From NCBI RefSeq assembly GCF_003205575.1, contig NZ_PYBW01000029.1:1-48024 (forward strand): a DNA stretch of 48,024 nt, read 5' to 3'. Source of the DNA: Streptomyces tateyamensis. GTDB lineage: Bacteria > Actinomycetota > Actinomycetes > Streptomycetales > Streptomycetaceae. The notes under the pieces are model-generated. The model was given only the letters and a program-made list of their open reading frames with translations. It was not told the origin of the DNA and searched no databases. How positions within the stretch are numbered: the first letter of the stretch is position 1; each line of letters begins with the position of its first letter. Shown in pieces: positions 15,232 through 23,341 of this stretch. Made by a program: the position numbers and the translations under genes.

Positions 15232-16449
15232 TCAGTCCTCGAAGGCCGAGAACAGCTCGCGGTGGTTGACCGCGGCCAGCCGGTCCGGGTCGTACTCGGC
15301 GGGGTCGGCGGCCCGCAGCGAGTCGAAGACCAGGTCGATCGCGGCTACCAGGCCCCAGACGTGGCGGTAGGGCGGCCAGCCCGGGTGGCCGAGCCGGTGG
15401 TCGTCCTCGCGGGCGTAGAGGTAGTTGGCCCAGTCGCGGCTCATCGGGGCCCGGTGGTGGAAGTCGTGCACCACGGTGTCGCCGGTGAGCACCAGGTAGC
15501 GGGCCGGGAAGTGCACCAGCAGCATCCGGGTCCACCAGCGGGCCCAGGCGAGCAGCCGATGCCCGGCGGGCAGGCCCGGCGGCGGGGCGGCCTCGCCGAG
15601 GAAGATCGCGTTGGTCAGGCCCGCGAAGTAGTCCCGCCCGCGCCGCACCGGCGCGTCGGGCGCGGGGAAGGTGTGCTTGACGCACAGTCGGAAGGTGTTG
15701 CTCACCTGGTACAGCACGCTCATCGGGACCACCCAGGCGACCAGCACGAAGAGCCACAGGTGCAGCCAGGTCGCCAGCGCCGCGACGGCGGCCAGCGCCA
15801 CCAGGGTGCCGGCGCGCCAGGCCGGAGCGGCGGCGTGGAAGTAGGAGCGGATCCGGGCCGTCAGGAAGCGGGCGTGGAAGAGCGGTGAGACGGTCCGGCC
15901 GAGCATGCGGCGCCACATCTGACGACGGCTCATGCCGGGGCGCAGGCCGAGGCTGACCAGGAACGCCTGCACGGTGGGGTCGCGCAGCGTCATGTGGTGC
16001 AGCGCGTGGTGGTCCGCGACGTGCTCGGCGCTGTAGCGGCCGAAGTCCTGGATCATCAGCAGCGCCGCGATGGCCCGGCCGAGCAGCACGTCGTGCCGCT
16101 TGTGGCCCCACATGTTGAGGTGGGCGCACTGGTGGTAGACCATCATCCGCAGGTTCCGGGCGCTGTGCAGGGTCATCGCCCAGCCGGCCGGGACCAGCAG
16201 CAGCCACCAGCCGCCGGCCGCCAGGGCCAGCGCCCCGGCGGCCAGGCCGGCGGTCATGGACGCCAGGGCGTTGAGCAGGTGCCGGGTCGGGGTGTACGCC
16301 GTCCGGTGCCGGCCGTCGAGCGGGCGGCCGGTCAGCAGCGTCAGCGGCCGGTCGAACAGCCGCGGCAGGCGGCCCATCGACGCGCGGACGGGGTCGTCCG
16401 CCTGCCGGCCAGCGGCCGGCGCGGACGGGCGGTGCACCTCGGATCTCAC
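15232..16449 (-). CDS. Membrane fatty-acid-desaturase-family di-iron enzyme
   Basis: A 405-residue membrane protein with the three histidine boxes of the desaturase/hydroxylase superfamily: HQCAH (106-110), HVADHHALHH (143-152) and HDFHH (328-332). Hydrophobic segments lie around residues 58-95 and 215-250. Members use O2 and a di-iron site to desaturate or hydroxylate acyl chains or small amine/acid substrates. Placed between the decarboxylase and glutamate mutase genes, it is more likely to tailor the cluster product than membrane lipid; that is inference. The GTG at 16449 has a weak GAGAG upstream; an internal ATG at 16377 is a possible alternative start. Confidence 0.85.
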   Translation of the reverse strand: MRSEVHRPSAPAAGRQADDPVRASMGRLPRLFDRPLTLLTGRPLDGRHRTAYTPTRHLLNALASMTAGLAAGALALAAGGWWLLLVPAGWAMTLHSARNLRMMVYHQCAHLNMWGHKRHDVLLGRAIAALLMIQDFGRYSAEHVADHHALHHMTLRDPTVQAFLVSLGLRPGMSRRQMWRRMLGRTVSPLFHARFLTARIRSYFHAAAPAWRAGTLVALAAVAALATWLHLWLFVLVAWVVPMSVLYQVSNTFRLCVKHTFPAPDAPVRRGRDYFAGLTNAIFLGEAAPPPGLPAGHRLLAWARWWTRMLLVHFPARYLVLTGDTVVHDFHHRAPMSRDWANYLYAREDDHRLGHPGWPPYRHVWGLVAAIDLVFDSLRAADPAEYDPDRLAAVNHRELFSAFED

Positions 16450-16491
16450 CGAATCTCTCTTCCCGGGCGTGGTTGTGCGGTGGGGCGGCGG

Positions 16492-18012
16492 TCAGACCGC
16501 TACGGCCGCGGCCTCCTGCTCCGCGGCGAGCGCGAGCAGGTCGTCGACGAGCCGGTCCAGCTGCTCCGGGGCGGTCTGCGGGTTGAGCAGCATCAGCTTG
16601 AGGAAGACCCGGCTGCTGCCGTCGGGCTGCGTGATGTGGGTGCGGGCGAGCAGGGCCCGGCCGTCCTCCATCACCCGGCGGCGCAGCTTGCCGTTGAAGG
16701 CGTCGGCGTCCAGGCCGTGGCCGGGCAGGTAGCGGAAGAGCACGGCGGTGAGCGGGGGTTCGGTGCCCAGTTCGAGCCGGGGCTCGGCGGCGATCCGGGC
16801 GGCCGCGTGCCGGGCCAGGTCATGGCAGGTGTCGACCATCTGCGCCACCGCGTCGCGGCCCAGGGTGCGCATGGAAACGGCGATCTTCAGCGCGTCGGCC
16901 CGCCGGGTGGTCTGCAGCGAGGTGTTCTGCGAGCCGATGTAGCCGGCGCAGGTGTCGTCGTCGGCGCTCAGGCAGGTGGTGGGCTGCAGGCCGAAGGAGT
17001 TCATGGTCTCGGCGCGGCGCACCAGCAGGGCCGCGGAGGAGGCCGGGGTCCAGCCGAACTTGTGCAGGTCCATGGTGACCGAGTCGGCCTCGGCCAGGCC
17101 GTCCAGCATCGGGCGCAGCCGCGGGGAGAAGAGCGCGCCGGCCCCGTAGGCGGCATCGGCGTGCAGCCACAGGCCGTGCGCACGGGCGATCGCGGCCAGT
17201 TCCGGCAGCGGGTCGACGATGCCCAGGTCGGTGGAGCCGGCGACGGCGACCAGCGCGACGGGCACCTCGTGCGCGGGCAGTCCGGCCAGGATCCGCTCGG
17301 CCTCCTTCGGGATCATCCGGCCGTGCTCGTCGATCGGGACGGTGCGGATGTTCGCCTCACCGATGCCGAGCAGGCGCACCGCGCGCTCGATCGAGAAGTG
17401 CACGCCCTGCGGGGCCAGCACCACGGGCTGCACGCCCAGGTTCAGCAGGCCCTCCTGGAAGGCGAGCCGGCCGGTCTTCGCGGCGAGCACGGTGTCGCGG
17501 GCCATGGTCATGGCCATCAGGTTGGAGACGCTGCCGCCGGAGGTGAGGGTGCCGCCCGCCTCGGCGGGGTCGTAGCCGACCAGCTCGGCGAGCTGGGCGA
17601 TCACCCAGCGGTCCAGCTCCAGCGCGAACGGGCCGCTCTCCCAGGCGTGCAGCGACTGGTTGAGGACGGCGCCGACCAGCTCGGCGGCGGCGGCCACGTC
17701 GGTGGGCGGCGGCTGCATCCGGGCCACCGCGGCCGGGTGGGTGATGTCCACCGACCACTGGGCGTAGGGCCGCACCAGCTCGGCCAGCACCTGGGCGGGC
17801 TCGCTCGCCCGCTCGGGCAGCAGCGGGGCGGTGAGCGCCGCCTCGGCCGCGGCTCGAGCCGCCGCCGGGCCACCGGGGGCGACCGGGCCGGTGCGGGCGG
17901 CGGCGGCCTCCTGCAGGATGTCCAGGGCGGTGTTGACCAGGCTGCGCACGCTCTCCAGGCCCTCGGCGGTGCCGGCGGGCTGGTAGAGCTGACCGGGCGC
18001 GGTGCTGCTCAC
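16492..18012 (-). CDS. PLP-dependent decarboxylase (group II)
   Basis: A 506-residue group II PLP decarboxylase (aspartate/diaminobutyrate/glutamate type). Key segments are TSGGSVSNLMAM, LWLHADAAYGAG (His284 and Asp286 stacking and pairing with PLP) and the Schiff-base lysine in DLHKFGW (Lys318). Near the C-terminus is RVFLKLMLLNPQT. A GTG at 18012 with GAGGAGAA upstream is the start. With glutamate mutase in the same operon the natural proposal is decarboxylation of 3-methylaspartate, free or carrier-bound, to a 3-amino-2-methylpropionate unit, as in macrolactam starter pathways (VinO type). Aspartate, glutamate or diaminobutyrate remain alternatives. Confidence 0.9.
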   Translation of the reverse strand: MSSTAPGQLYQPAGTAEGLESVRSLVNTALDILQEAAAARTGPVAPGGPAAARAAAEAALTAPLLPERASEPAQVLAELVRPYAQWSVDITHPAAVARMQPPPTDVAAAAELVGAVLNQSLHAWESGPFALELDRWVIAQLAELVGYDPAEAGGTLTSGGSVSNLMAMTMARDTVLAAKTGRLAFQEGLLNLGVQPVVLAPQGVHFSIERAVRLLGIGEANIRTVPIDEHGRMIPKEAERILAGLPAHEVPVALVAVAGSTDLGIVDPLPELAAIARAHGLWLHADAAYGAGALFSPRLRPMLDGLAEADSVTMDLHKFGWTPASSAALLVRRAETMNSFGLQPTTCLSADDDTCAGYIGSQNTSLQTTRRADALKIAVSMRTLGRDAVAQMVDTCHDLARHAAARIAAEPRLELGTEPPLTAVLFRYLPGHGLDADAFNGKLRRRVMEDGRALLARTHITQPDGSSRVFLKLMLLNPQTAPEQLDRLVDDLLALAAEQEAAAVAV

Positions 18013-18106
18013 GTGCGGTTCTCCTCGTGGGTGGGGTACGGGTGCCGGCCGCGCGGGGCGGCCGGCAGCGGGGGCTGACGGTCCGGCAGGGCTGACCGGC
18101 GGGGCG

Positions 18107-19405
18107 TCAGGACGGCGTGGGCACGGCGGTGCCGGTCTCGGCGGCATCGCGCTGGTGGGGCAGGTCGGTCGGGAAGTCCCGCAGCCGCACCACCGGCGAC
18201 AGGGCCACCCAGAGCAGGGCGAACAGGAAGGTCCCCGCGGTGATCCAGAGCGTGGGGCGCAGCCCCAGCGTGTCGCCGAGCCGGCCGCCGATCAGCGCGC
18301 CCAGCGGCAGCGGTCCCCAGGCGATGAACCGGCAGCCGGCGTTGACCCGGCCCAGCAGCTGCGGCGGGGTGATCACCTGACGCAGGCTCACCGCGTGGAT
18401 GGTCGCCATGGTCGAGCCCAGCCCGCACAGGCCGAAGGCGGTGACGTACAGCGCGTAGGAGAGCGCGCCCCGACCCGGGGCGAGCGGGATCAGCAGCGGC
18501 GCGCAGCAGCAGAGCAGCAGCTCGGCGAGCACCGCCCGGCCCAGACCGAGGCGCTCCTTGAGCCGCGCGGCGCCGACCGCACCCAGCAGCGAGCCGACCG
18601 CGCCCACGCCCAGCACCAGGCCGATGGTGCCCGGCCTCATGCCGAGCCGGGACGCGTACAGCACGAAGACGGTCTGCAGCGACATCCAGCACAGGTTGTA
18701 GGTGCCGGCCTGCAGGGCGATCGCCCGGATCGAGGCGTTGCCGAGCACCACCTTCAGGCCCTCGGCGATGCTGCGGACGGTGGAGACGCGCTCGGCGGGC
18801 TGCTCCGGGGCCGGCTCGCGGCGCCGGATCGTGCTGAGCGTGCCCACCGAGACCAGGTAGGAGGCGCAGTTGACCAGCAGGGCGAGCGGCGCGGTGAGCC
18901 AGCCGATCAGCAGGCCGGCCAGGCCGGGGCCGCCGATCTGCGCGACCGAGTTGCTGACGGAGAGTTTGCTGTTGCCCTCCACCAGCTGCTCGGTGTTGAT
19001 CAGCGAGGGCAGGTAGGACTGGTAGGAGACGTCGAAGACCACGGTCAGCACGCCGATGGCGAGCGCGGCCAGGTACAGGTACCAGACGGTCAGCGCGCCC
19101 ATCGCCGCGCACAGCGGGACGGTGCCCACCAGCAGCGCGCGCCCCAGGTTGGCACCGATCATCAGCGGCCTGCGGCGCCGCCGGTCGGCCCAGACCCCGA
19201 TGAACAGGGTCAGGCCCAGGAACGGCGCGTAGCTGGCGGCGTTCAGCAGGCCGAGCTGGGTGGAGTTGGCGTGCAGCTGGTACACCGCGGCCAGCGGCAG
19301 CGCCAGCTGGGTGACCTGGGCGCCGAGCTGCGAGACGCTCTCTCCCGCCCAGAGCCGCAGGAAGTCGCGGTCCTGCCACAGCCCGCCGGGGGAGGGCCGC
19401 TTCAC
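18107..19405 (-). CDS. MFS transporter, probable product exporter
   Basis: A 432-residue major-facilitator protein with about 12 hydrophobic segments. The loop 2-3 motif is GVWADRRRRRPLMIGAN, and the first helix begins FLRLWAGESVSQLGAQV, as in the enterobactin-exporter-like/macrolide-efflux (DHA3) group. It starts with a GTG at 19405 that overlaps the stop of the double ATP-grasp gene by GTGA, so it belongs to the same operon. It most likely exports the cluster product and gives self-resistance. It is 94 bp upstream of the decarboxylase gene. Confidence 0.9.
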   Translation of the reverse strand: MKRPSPGGLWQDRDFLRLWAGESVSQLGAQVTQLALPLAAVYQLHANSTQLGLLNAASYAPFLGLTLFIGVWADRRRRRPLMIGANLGRALLVGTVPLCAAMGALTVWYLYLAALAIGVLTVVFDVSYQSYLPSLINTEQLVEGNSKLSVSNSVAQIGGPGLAGLLIGWLTAPLALLVNCASYLVSVGTLSTIRRREPAPEQPAERVSTVRSIAEGLKVVLGNASIRAIALQAGTYNLCWMSLQTVFVLYASRLGMRPGTIGLVLGVGAVGSLLGAVGAARLKERLGLGRAVLAELLLCCCAPLLIPLAPGRGALSYALYVTAFGLCGLGSTMATIHAVSLRQVITPPQLLGRVNAGCRFIAWGPLPLGALIGGRLGDTLGLRPTLWITAGTFLFALLWVALSPVVRLRDFPTDLPHQRDAAETGTAVPTPS

Positions 19406-22023
19406 GCCGGGCTCCCGGCGGGGTCCTCGACGTGGAAGCAGCAGCCGATCTGCGCACCGTTGGACATGCTGACGATGCCGACCTGCGCGTCCGGGGTGCC
19501 GCGTACCAGCATCCCGGCGTAGGCCGAGCCGACCATCAGCACGCCGTAGGCGACGACCATCTGCTCGAAGCCCTGCCCGTCCTCGCGCACGAACCGCTCG
19601 GCGACCGGCAGTACCCGCTCCTGCACCACGTAGGGCCCGTCCACCGCGCCGCGCAGGTGGGCCTCCCACTCGGCCTGACCGACCGACCAGCCGGGGACCA
19701 CACCCACCCCGCCGTACAGCAGGGTCGGCTTGAGGGCGAGGCGGTCCTTGTTGGCCAGGGCGAACGGCAGCAGGTCGATGCGCTCGCCGGCCCGCTCGAC
19801 CCGCTCCTCGCGCAGGAACCGGGTCCACGGCAGGATCCGGTCCACCAGTTCCTGCTCGCCGGTGCCGAAGGCCGCCCGGTTCCGCTCGTCGCTGAGCATC
19901 GCCAGGCTGCCCTTGTTGCCGTACAGCTCGCAGTCCAGGCCGGCGAACAGGAAGGTCTCGCCGCGCTCGACGGCGTCCAGCAGGGGGTCGACCAGGTCGC
20001 GGCTGCGCTGCTCGTCGGCCATCTCGCCGGGCAGGAAGATCCGGTAGACCACGTCGACCTTGCGGCCATGGACGTGCGGCACCCCGTCGCGGTACTCGAA
20101 CTCGCCGAGGTGGCAGACCACGGTGTCGAAGCCGTTCCGCAGCCAGTCCGGGACCACGAAGTCCAGCCAGGGCTTGGTCTTGACGTAGCCGTCCGGCCAC
20201 TCGGTCAGGGCCAGCACCGGGCGCTCGGGCAGCTCGTAACCGGCCGCGGCGGCCTCGCCGCGCAGCACCTCGGCGATCCGCCCGATCGGGTCGGGGTGCA
20301 CCAGGCGCTCGGCGGCCGCGAACTCGCGGAACACCTCGTTCTCGCGGACCGTGCGGGCGAACTCGCCCATCTGCCAGCCGCCCAGCGAACTGCCGGTGTT
20401 GAGCTCCATCAGCTTGAAGCCGGCCGGCTCGCGGTACATGTCGGCACGCGACATCGCGGGCATCCGCAGGCCGGCGCCGCGCATCACCAGGTCGATCTGG
20501 GTGGGCGTCATGCCGACCGCCTTGGCGAAGGCGCGCCGGTCGCCGGCGAAGAGCCGCTCCGGGATCGTGGTGAGCAGCTCGAACAGGCCGTTGAGGTCGG
20601 CCTCCAGCCGGCGGCGGTCGGCGGCGTCCAGCAGCACCGGCCGGTTGAGCGACTGACCGCCGCCGGCGCCGTAGCGGATCCAGTCGTTGCGCACCCCGGG
20701 GACGGTCATCCGCTCCAGGCCGCGCTCGGCGGCCAGGTAGCGGCGGGTGACCGGGTTCTCCAGCAGCGCGCCGAGCCCGTCCAGCGGGGAGCCGGCCAGC
20801 ACCGGGCGGATCTCGGCCTCGGCGGCGTCCAGCGCGGCGGTGCAGCCTGACGGATCGTCGGCGACCGCCAGCACGGCGGCGGTGCGCGGGGTGAGCGCCT
20901 TGGGGGGCAGCAGCAGCTCGGCGCCCGGCTCGGCCAGCGCGACCACCTCGGCGATGCCGGGCAGCTCGGCGGAGCCGCCCAGGTCGAGCGAGGCCAGCGT
21001 GCCGTCGTGCGGCGGGTAGAGGAAACGGATCTCCGCCCAGCGCTGGTCGGGGGCAGGGGCCGCGGGTCGCTCGCCGAAGGCCAGCGCGGCGCCGGCCAGC
21101 GGCAGGTCGATCCCGGTGGCGAGCGCGCCGACCCGCGGGATCAGGTCGCCGCCCAGGCGCCCGTTGAGCTCGATCAGCCGCGGCCCGTCCGCGGTGAGCC
21201 GCAGCTCCGTGTGGGTGGTGCCCTGCGCGATGCCCAGCGCCCGGTGGGCGGCCTTGACCAGCTCCTCGACCGGGCCTGCCCAGGGCTCCTGGCGCCAGGG
21301 GCCGACCAGGTGGCCGACCTCCTCGCAGGCCGGATCGAAGCCCAGGCGCTTGCGGGCGACGAAGACCGGCTCGGCCTCGCCCGCCACCACCAGGCTGTCG
21401 ATGCTGATCTCGGGGCCGGCCAGGAACTCCTCGACGAGCACGCCGTCGGCCGCGTCCAGCGGTCCCATCACGGTGCCGGCGGCCAACCGGTAGGCGTCGG
21501 CGAACCGCTGCGCCTCGCGGACCACGGTGACGCCCAGGCTGCCGGCCAGGCCGCGCGGCTTGAGCACCAGCGGGAAGCCGATCTCGGCAGCCGCCTGCTC
21601 GGCCTCGGCCGCGCTGTGCACCAGCCGGTGGCGCACGCCGGGCAGCCCGGCGGCGTCCAGCAGGGTGCGGGTGGTGAACTTGTCCCGGCAGGCCCGCGCG
21701 GCGGCGGCCGACATGTGGGGCAGGCCGAGCTGCTCGGCGACCTCGGCGGTGGCGATCAGCGACAGCTCGTCCCAGGTGTAGAGCCCGGTGCGCGGGTGGC
21801 CGGCGGCAGCCGACTCGGCGAGCAGTTCCTCGACGGTGGCGCGCAGCGCGACCGGGTCGGTGGTGTCGGCGGTGCGGTAGGACCCGACGTACTCCTGCTC
21901 CCAGGTCAGCGGGGCGGCGGAGACGAGCGCGAGGTCGTAGGCGCCGGCCAGCGAGGCCATCGCGTACTCGCGGTAGGTCCGCAGCCTGCTGCCCACCAGT
22001 ATCAGTCGGTTCCTGTCGCCCAT
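19402..22023 (-). CDS. Bimodular ATP-grasp ligase
   Basis: An 873-residue protein with two ATP-grasp units. Unit 1 (about 1-410) is canonical: FPLVLKPRGLAGSLGVTVV (nucleotide-binding Lys and glycine loop), DGVLVEEFLAGPEISID and the metal-binding PRLIELNGRLGGDLIPR. Unit 2 (about 430-870) appears circularly permuted: the metal-binding FKLMELNTGSSLGGW comes first (near 565), then ALKPTLLYGGVGVVPG (near 755) and YVVQERV. Such enzymes activate carboxylates as acyl phosphates and couple them to amines, thiols or carrier proteins. Two sites in one chain suggest two successive ligations. The ATG at 22023 follows GGAGAG. Substrates are unknown. Confidence 0.85.
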   Translation of the reverse strand: MGDRNRLILVGSRLRTYREYAMASLAGAYDLALVSAAPLTWEQEYVGSYRTADTTDPVALRATVEELLAESAAAGHPRTGLYTWDELSLIATAEVAEQLGLPHMSAAAARACRDKFTTRTLLDAAGLPGVRHRLVHSAAEAEQAAAEIGFPLVLKPRGLAGSLGVTVVREAQRFADAYRLAAGTVMGPLDAADGVLVEEFLAGPEISIDSLVVAGEAEPVFVARKRLGFDPACEEVGHLVGPWRQEPWAGPVEELVKAAHRALGIAQGTTHTELRLTADGPRLIELNGRLGGDLIPRVGALATGIDLPLAGAALAFGERPAAPAPDQRWAEIRFLYPPHDGTLASLDLGGSAELPGIAEVVALAEPGAELLLPPKALTPRTAAVLAVADDPSGCTAALDAAEAEIRPVLAGSPLDGLGALLENPVTRRYLAAERGLERMTVPGVRNDWIRYGAGGGQSLNRPVLLDAADRRRLEADLNGLFELLTTIPERLFAGDRRAFAKAVGMTPTQIDLVMRGAGLRMPAMSRADMYREPAGFKLMELNTGSSLGGWQMGEFARTVRENEVFREFAAAERLVHPDPIGRIAEVLRGEAAAAGYELPERPVLALTEWPDGYVKTKPWLDFVVPDWLRNGFDTVVCHLGEFEYRDGVPHVHGRKVDVVYRIFLPGEMADEQRSRDLVDPLLDAVERGETFLFAGLDCELYGNKGSLAMLSDERNRAAFGTGEQELVDRILPWTRFLREERVERAGERIDLLPFALANKDRLALKPTLLYGGVGVVPGWSVGQAEWEAHLRGAVDGPYVVQERVLPVAERFVREDGQGFEQMVVAYGVLMVGSAYAGMLVRGTPDAQVGIVSMSNGAQIGCCFHVEDPAGSPA

Positions 22024-22111
22024 CCGTGCTCTCCGCTTTCGTTTCGTCGTTCATCAGGCCGCGGCGCGTGCCGCCAGGCCGTGCCGGGGCCGGCGGATCC
22101 CGCCGGGAGGC

Positions 22112-23341
22112 CTAGGGGGTGGTCGCCGCGCAGCGCACCCGGACCGCGCCGGCGGTGCGCAGGATCGCGGCCTCCACCTCGTGGCTGGACTCGCCGCGGA
22201 ACCGGAACCGGCCGGCCACGTGTTCGTAGCCGCCCACCGCGGGGATCGCCGTGCCGGGCGGCGGCAGGTGGCCGGCGTAGGGGCCGAGCCCACCGGCCGG
22301 CGCGGCAGCCGCCTCCAGCACCGTGCAGGGCGGCGGGACGGGCAGCGGCAGCAGCAGCCAGCCCGCGGTGCGCCCCGCCGGGATGCGCGGGGCGGTCGGG
22401 GTGCGGCCGAGCTGGATGTCCACGGCGGCGGCCATCAGGTCGACGCCGTGCACCTCGCGCCAGACGAACGGGATCTCCGCGCCCCCGACCCGGGCGCCGG
22501 CTTCCAGGAAGGTGAGCCGCGGCGCGCCGTTGCCGTCGACGCCGGCGAACGCCTCCAGGTGGAACACCCAGGGCTGCCCGGCACCCAGCGCCGCACCTAC
22601 CTGGGCGGTGAACTCCTCTACCGCGGAGAGAAGTTCGGGATCGTCGAGCTCGACCGAGCCGAGGAAGACGCCGGCACCGAACTCGCGGCAGCTGTTGACG
22701 TAGCGCGAGGCCCGCCACGGACCCAGCCGCTCCCCGGTCCACAGCCCGTCGATGTGCAGCACCGGCTCGGGCACGAAGCTCTCCACCAGGAACGGCTCCT
22801 GGCCGAGGCCGGCCGCCGCCGACAGGTCCTCCGGGCCGTGCAGCACGGCGACGCCCCGGCTGGCGGTGCCGCGCCGCGGCTTGACCACCACCGGCCAGCC
22901 GTGCGCGGCGGCGAAGGCCCGCACGGCGCCGGCGTCCGGCGCGTCCGCGTAGGCGGGCACCCGCACCCCGCCCGCCTCGGCGGCGACCACCATCGCCAGC
23001 TTGTCGCGGAACCGCTCGAGGTCCGCGCCGCGCTGGCCCGGCAGGTCGAGCTCCTCACGCAGCCGGGCGGCGGTGTCCAGGTCGCCCTCGTTCAGCGCCA
23101 CCAGCCGGCGCACCGGCCCCAGGCGGTCGGCGAGTCCGGCGATCGCCGCGCGGACCTCGGCCAGCCGGTCGGTCGCGGACACCACGGCGACCGCGGCGGC
23201 CGCCTCGGGCGCCGAAGCCCGGCTCAGTTCCGTGGTCACGTAACTGACCTGCTGGGCCCGGTGGTCGAGGTAGTCGGCGTAGCGGGCGTACTCGTCGCGC
23301 CAGCGGTGCAGCACCACGACGTGCTCACGGACCGCGCTCAC
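22112..23341 (-). CDS. ATP-grasp ligase
   Basis: A 409-residue single ATP-grasp enzyme of the biotin-carboxylase-like/carboxylate-amine ligase group: WPVVVKPRRGTASRGVAVL (ATP-binding Lys and loop), EPFLVESFVPEPVLHIDGLW, and LTFLEAGARVGGAEIPF (metal ligands) near 290-310. It carries the third ATP-grasp active site of the operon. Its GTG start at 23341 overlaps the hypF-like stop by GTGA, tying carbamoyl chemistry and amide-ligation chemistry to one transcript. An 88-bp gap separates it from the bimodular ligase gene. Probable role: amide or peptide bond formation in the cluster product. Confidence 0.87.
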   Translation of the reverse strand: MSAVREHVVVLHRWRDEYARYADYLDHRAQQVSYVTTELSRASAPEAAAAVAVVSATDRLAEVRAAIAGLADRLGPVRRLVALNEGDLDTAARLREELDLPGQRGADLERFRDKLAMVVAAEAGGVRVPAYADAPDAGAVRAFAAAHGWPVVVKPRRGTASRGVAVLHGPEDLSAAAGLGQEPFLVESFVPEPVLHIDGLWTGERLGPWRASRYVNSCREFGAGVFLGSVELDDPELLSAVEEFTAQVGAALGAGQPWVFHLEAFAGVDGNGAPRLTFLEAGARVGGAEIPFVWREVHGVDLMAAAVDIQLGRTPTAPRIPAGRTAGWLLLPLPVPPPCTVLEAAAAPAGGLGPYAGHLPPPGTAIPAVGGYEHVAGRFRFRGESSHEVEAAILRTAGAVRVRCAATTP

